Translations under genes and position numbers: made by a program
Source: an uncultured Porphyromonadaceae bacterium
GTDB taxonomy: Bacteria > Bacteroidota > Bacteroidia > Bacteroidales > Muribaculaceae
Direction of reading: 5' to 3'
Length of the DNA stretch: 6,662 nucleotides
Assembly (NCBI GenBank): GCA_947178565.1
Contig: CAMWYV010000063.1
Location: forward strand, 1 to 6,662
Notes under the pieces: generated by a model
Told to the model about the DNA's origin: nothing
What the model saw: the letters and a program-made list of their open reading frames with translations, nothing else
Database searches by the model: none
In this document: in pieces, positions 6,149 through 6,662 of the stretch
How positions within the stretch are numbered: the first letter of the stretch is position 1
Layout: each line of letters starts with the position of its first letter

Positions 6149-6175
6149 TGGTGTCAAATTAACAAACCAACTACA

Positions 6176-6328
6176 ATGAGAAAACGAAAAGAAAAAATCA
6201 AACTGACAGAAAAAGAGGAAGAGCTGATAATGGCAATCCGAAACTACCGACTTAGCTTTCCTAACGGTTATCCGCAACTGCTCTACTTCATTCAACAATT
6301 GGTTGACGAACTGACAGATTTACCTTAA
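6176..6328 (+). CDS. Small hypothetical protein (50 aa) with its own promoter
   Basis: A very basic N-terminus (MRKRKEKIK) is followed by two predicted helices: LTEKEEELIMAIRNYRLSF, then QLLYFIQQLVDELTDLP after a PNGYP turn. There is no signal peptide or transmembrane helix, so it is probably cytoplasmic. The pattern resembles a small protein common in Bacteroides genomes and their mobile elements (recalled, unnamed). The frame is open to an upstream ATG at 6107, but that start would lie upstream of the promoter's -33 box and outside the transcript. The ATG at 6176, about 20 bases after the predicted transcription start, is therefore the real one. Function is unknown, and a DNA- or protein-binding modulator is only a guess. 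Confidence 0.75.
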   Translation: MRKRKEKIKLTEKEEELIMAIRNYRLSFPNGYPQLLYFIQQLVDELTDLP

Positions 6329-6333
6329 CAAAC

Positions 6334-6360
6334 AGCCCTCCCTCCACGGAGGGGGGCTTT
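6334..6360 (+). terminator. GC-rich hairpin after the 50-aa gene, probable terminator or attenuator
   Basis: AGCCC (6334-6338) pairs with GGGCT (6354-6358), and CCCTCC (6340-6345) with GGAGGG (6348-6353), leaving one bulged T at 6339. The innermost pairs must open to make the loop. Only a short T run follows (6358-6360), then AAAATTT, so termination may be partial and allow read-through into the next gene. Confidence 0.65.
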
Positions 6361-6373
6361 AAAATTTAACAAT

Positions 6374-6628
6374 ATGGAAATAGTTCTACAAGAAAAGAAA
6401 CTCATTCAGGACGTGAAGAGTAAAATGTCGGATATACTCGTGGCTATATCATGGCGTGAAATAGCGAGAACCTATTTTGGAAAGTCAAGCTCCTGGCTTT
6501 ACCACAAACTTGACGGGATAGACGGAAACGGTGGTGCCGGTGGATTTACTCCGGAGGAAGCGGAGCAACTGAAGGGCGCGCTGTGCGATCTATCCGACCG
6601 GATCAGGAGAGCGGCTGACTCAATCTGA
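6374..6628 (+). CDS. Helix-turn-helix-like small protein, DUF5053-like
   Basis: An 84-aa protein. Residues 25-48 (ISWREIARTYFGKSSSWLYH and following) read like a helix-turn-helix with a 'start, pause at KSSS, recognition helix' pattern. A glycine-rich turn follows (DGIDGNGGAGGF), then a helix with FTPEEAEQLKGALCDLSDRI. I associate this layout with the Bacteroidales family DUF5053 found in phages and mobile elements, from memory. No membrane segment or signal is present. The ATG lies 13 bp after the upstream hairpin's T run, so the gene probably depends on read-through from the promoter at 6117. DNA binding is an inference. It could be a candidate regulator of the nearby palindrome, but nothing in the sequence proves that. 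Confidence 0.78.
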   Translation: MEIVLQEKKLIQDVKSKMSDILVAISWREIARTYFGKSSSWLYHKLDGIDGNGGAGGFTPEEAEQLKGALCDLSDRIRRAADSI

Positions 6629-6643
6629 TTGCCTTGTTAATTT

Positions 6644-6662
6644 GACAAATGTCCGCTAAGGC
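6644..6662 (+). other. Dyad and possible cut-off stem-loop at the window edge
   Basis: GACAAATGTC (6644-6653) has matching arms GACA and TGTC. ATGTCCGC, TAAG and GC (6649-6662) look like a left arm, loop and first two bases of a right arm. If the next bases are GGACAT, this is a hairpin terminator after the 84-aa gene. Alternatively, TTTG at 6641-6644 could be a -33 box. The window ends before either can be settled. Confidence 0.25.

Noticed and set aside
1..6662. CRISPR array, tRNA, insertion sequence or attachment site
   Set aside because: No regularly spaced repeats, cloverleaf-type sequence, transposase, terminal repeats or integrase were seen on either strand.

Overview
The window looks like the 3' end of the late (structural and lysis) region of a tailed phage or prophage of Bacteroidota, probably Bacteroidales, followed by a short separately transcribed accessory region. 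All genes are on the + strand. Three things point to Bacteroidota. A near-ideal promoter of that phylum (TTTG, 20 bp, TATCTTTG) lies at 6117-6148. Start codons follow A/T-rich leaders rather than strong Shine-Dalgarno sequences. Several proteins match, from memory, small families typical of Bacteroides-type phages. The exact host and whether the element is integrated cannot be told from this window: no integrase, attachment site or tRNA is visible.

Layout. 1-86 is the C-terminal end of an upstream gene. 127-2655 encodes a modular tail fibre (842 aa) ending in a Peptidase_S74 self-cleaving chaperone domain. 2666-3898 encodes an unrecognised, probably virion-associated protein. 3938-4249 and 4246-4665 are a translationally coupled pair of small unknown genes. 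4679-4963 (two-TM holin candidate), 5036-5452 (T7-lysozyme-like amidase) and 5449-5970 (membrane-anchored, DUF6808-like) form the lysis cassette. A strong intrinsic terminator at 6006-6037 closes this unit.

From 6117 a new unit begins. A promoter with a perfect palindrome in its spacer drives a 50-aa protein (6176-6328). A GC-rich hairpin follows, then an 84-aa helix-turn-helix-like protein (6374-6628). The promoter-gene-terminator layout just after the lysis genes resembles a phage 'moron' cassette that could be expressed independently of the late operon.

Working together: the fibre trimerises with its S74 chaperone, which is then probably cut off, and with the 410-aa protein may contribute to host recognition. 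The holin would let the leaderless amidase reach peptidoglycan. The last lysis gene has an N-terminal membrane anchor and a C-terminal beta-strand tail ending in Phe, so it could link inner and outer membranes in a spanin-like role. That last point is inference and is the most interesting hypothesis here.
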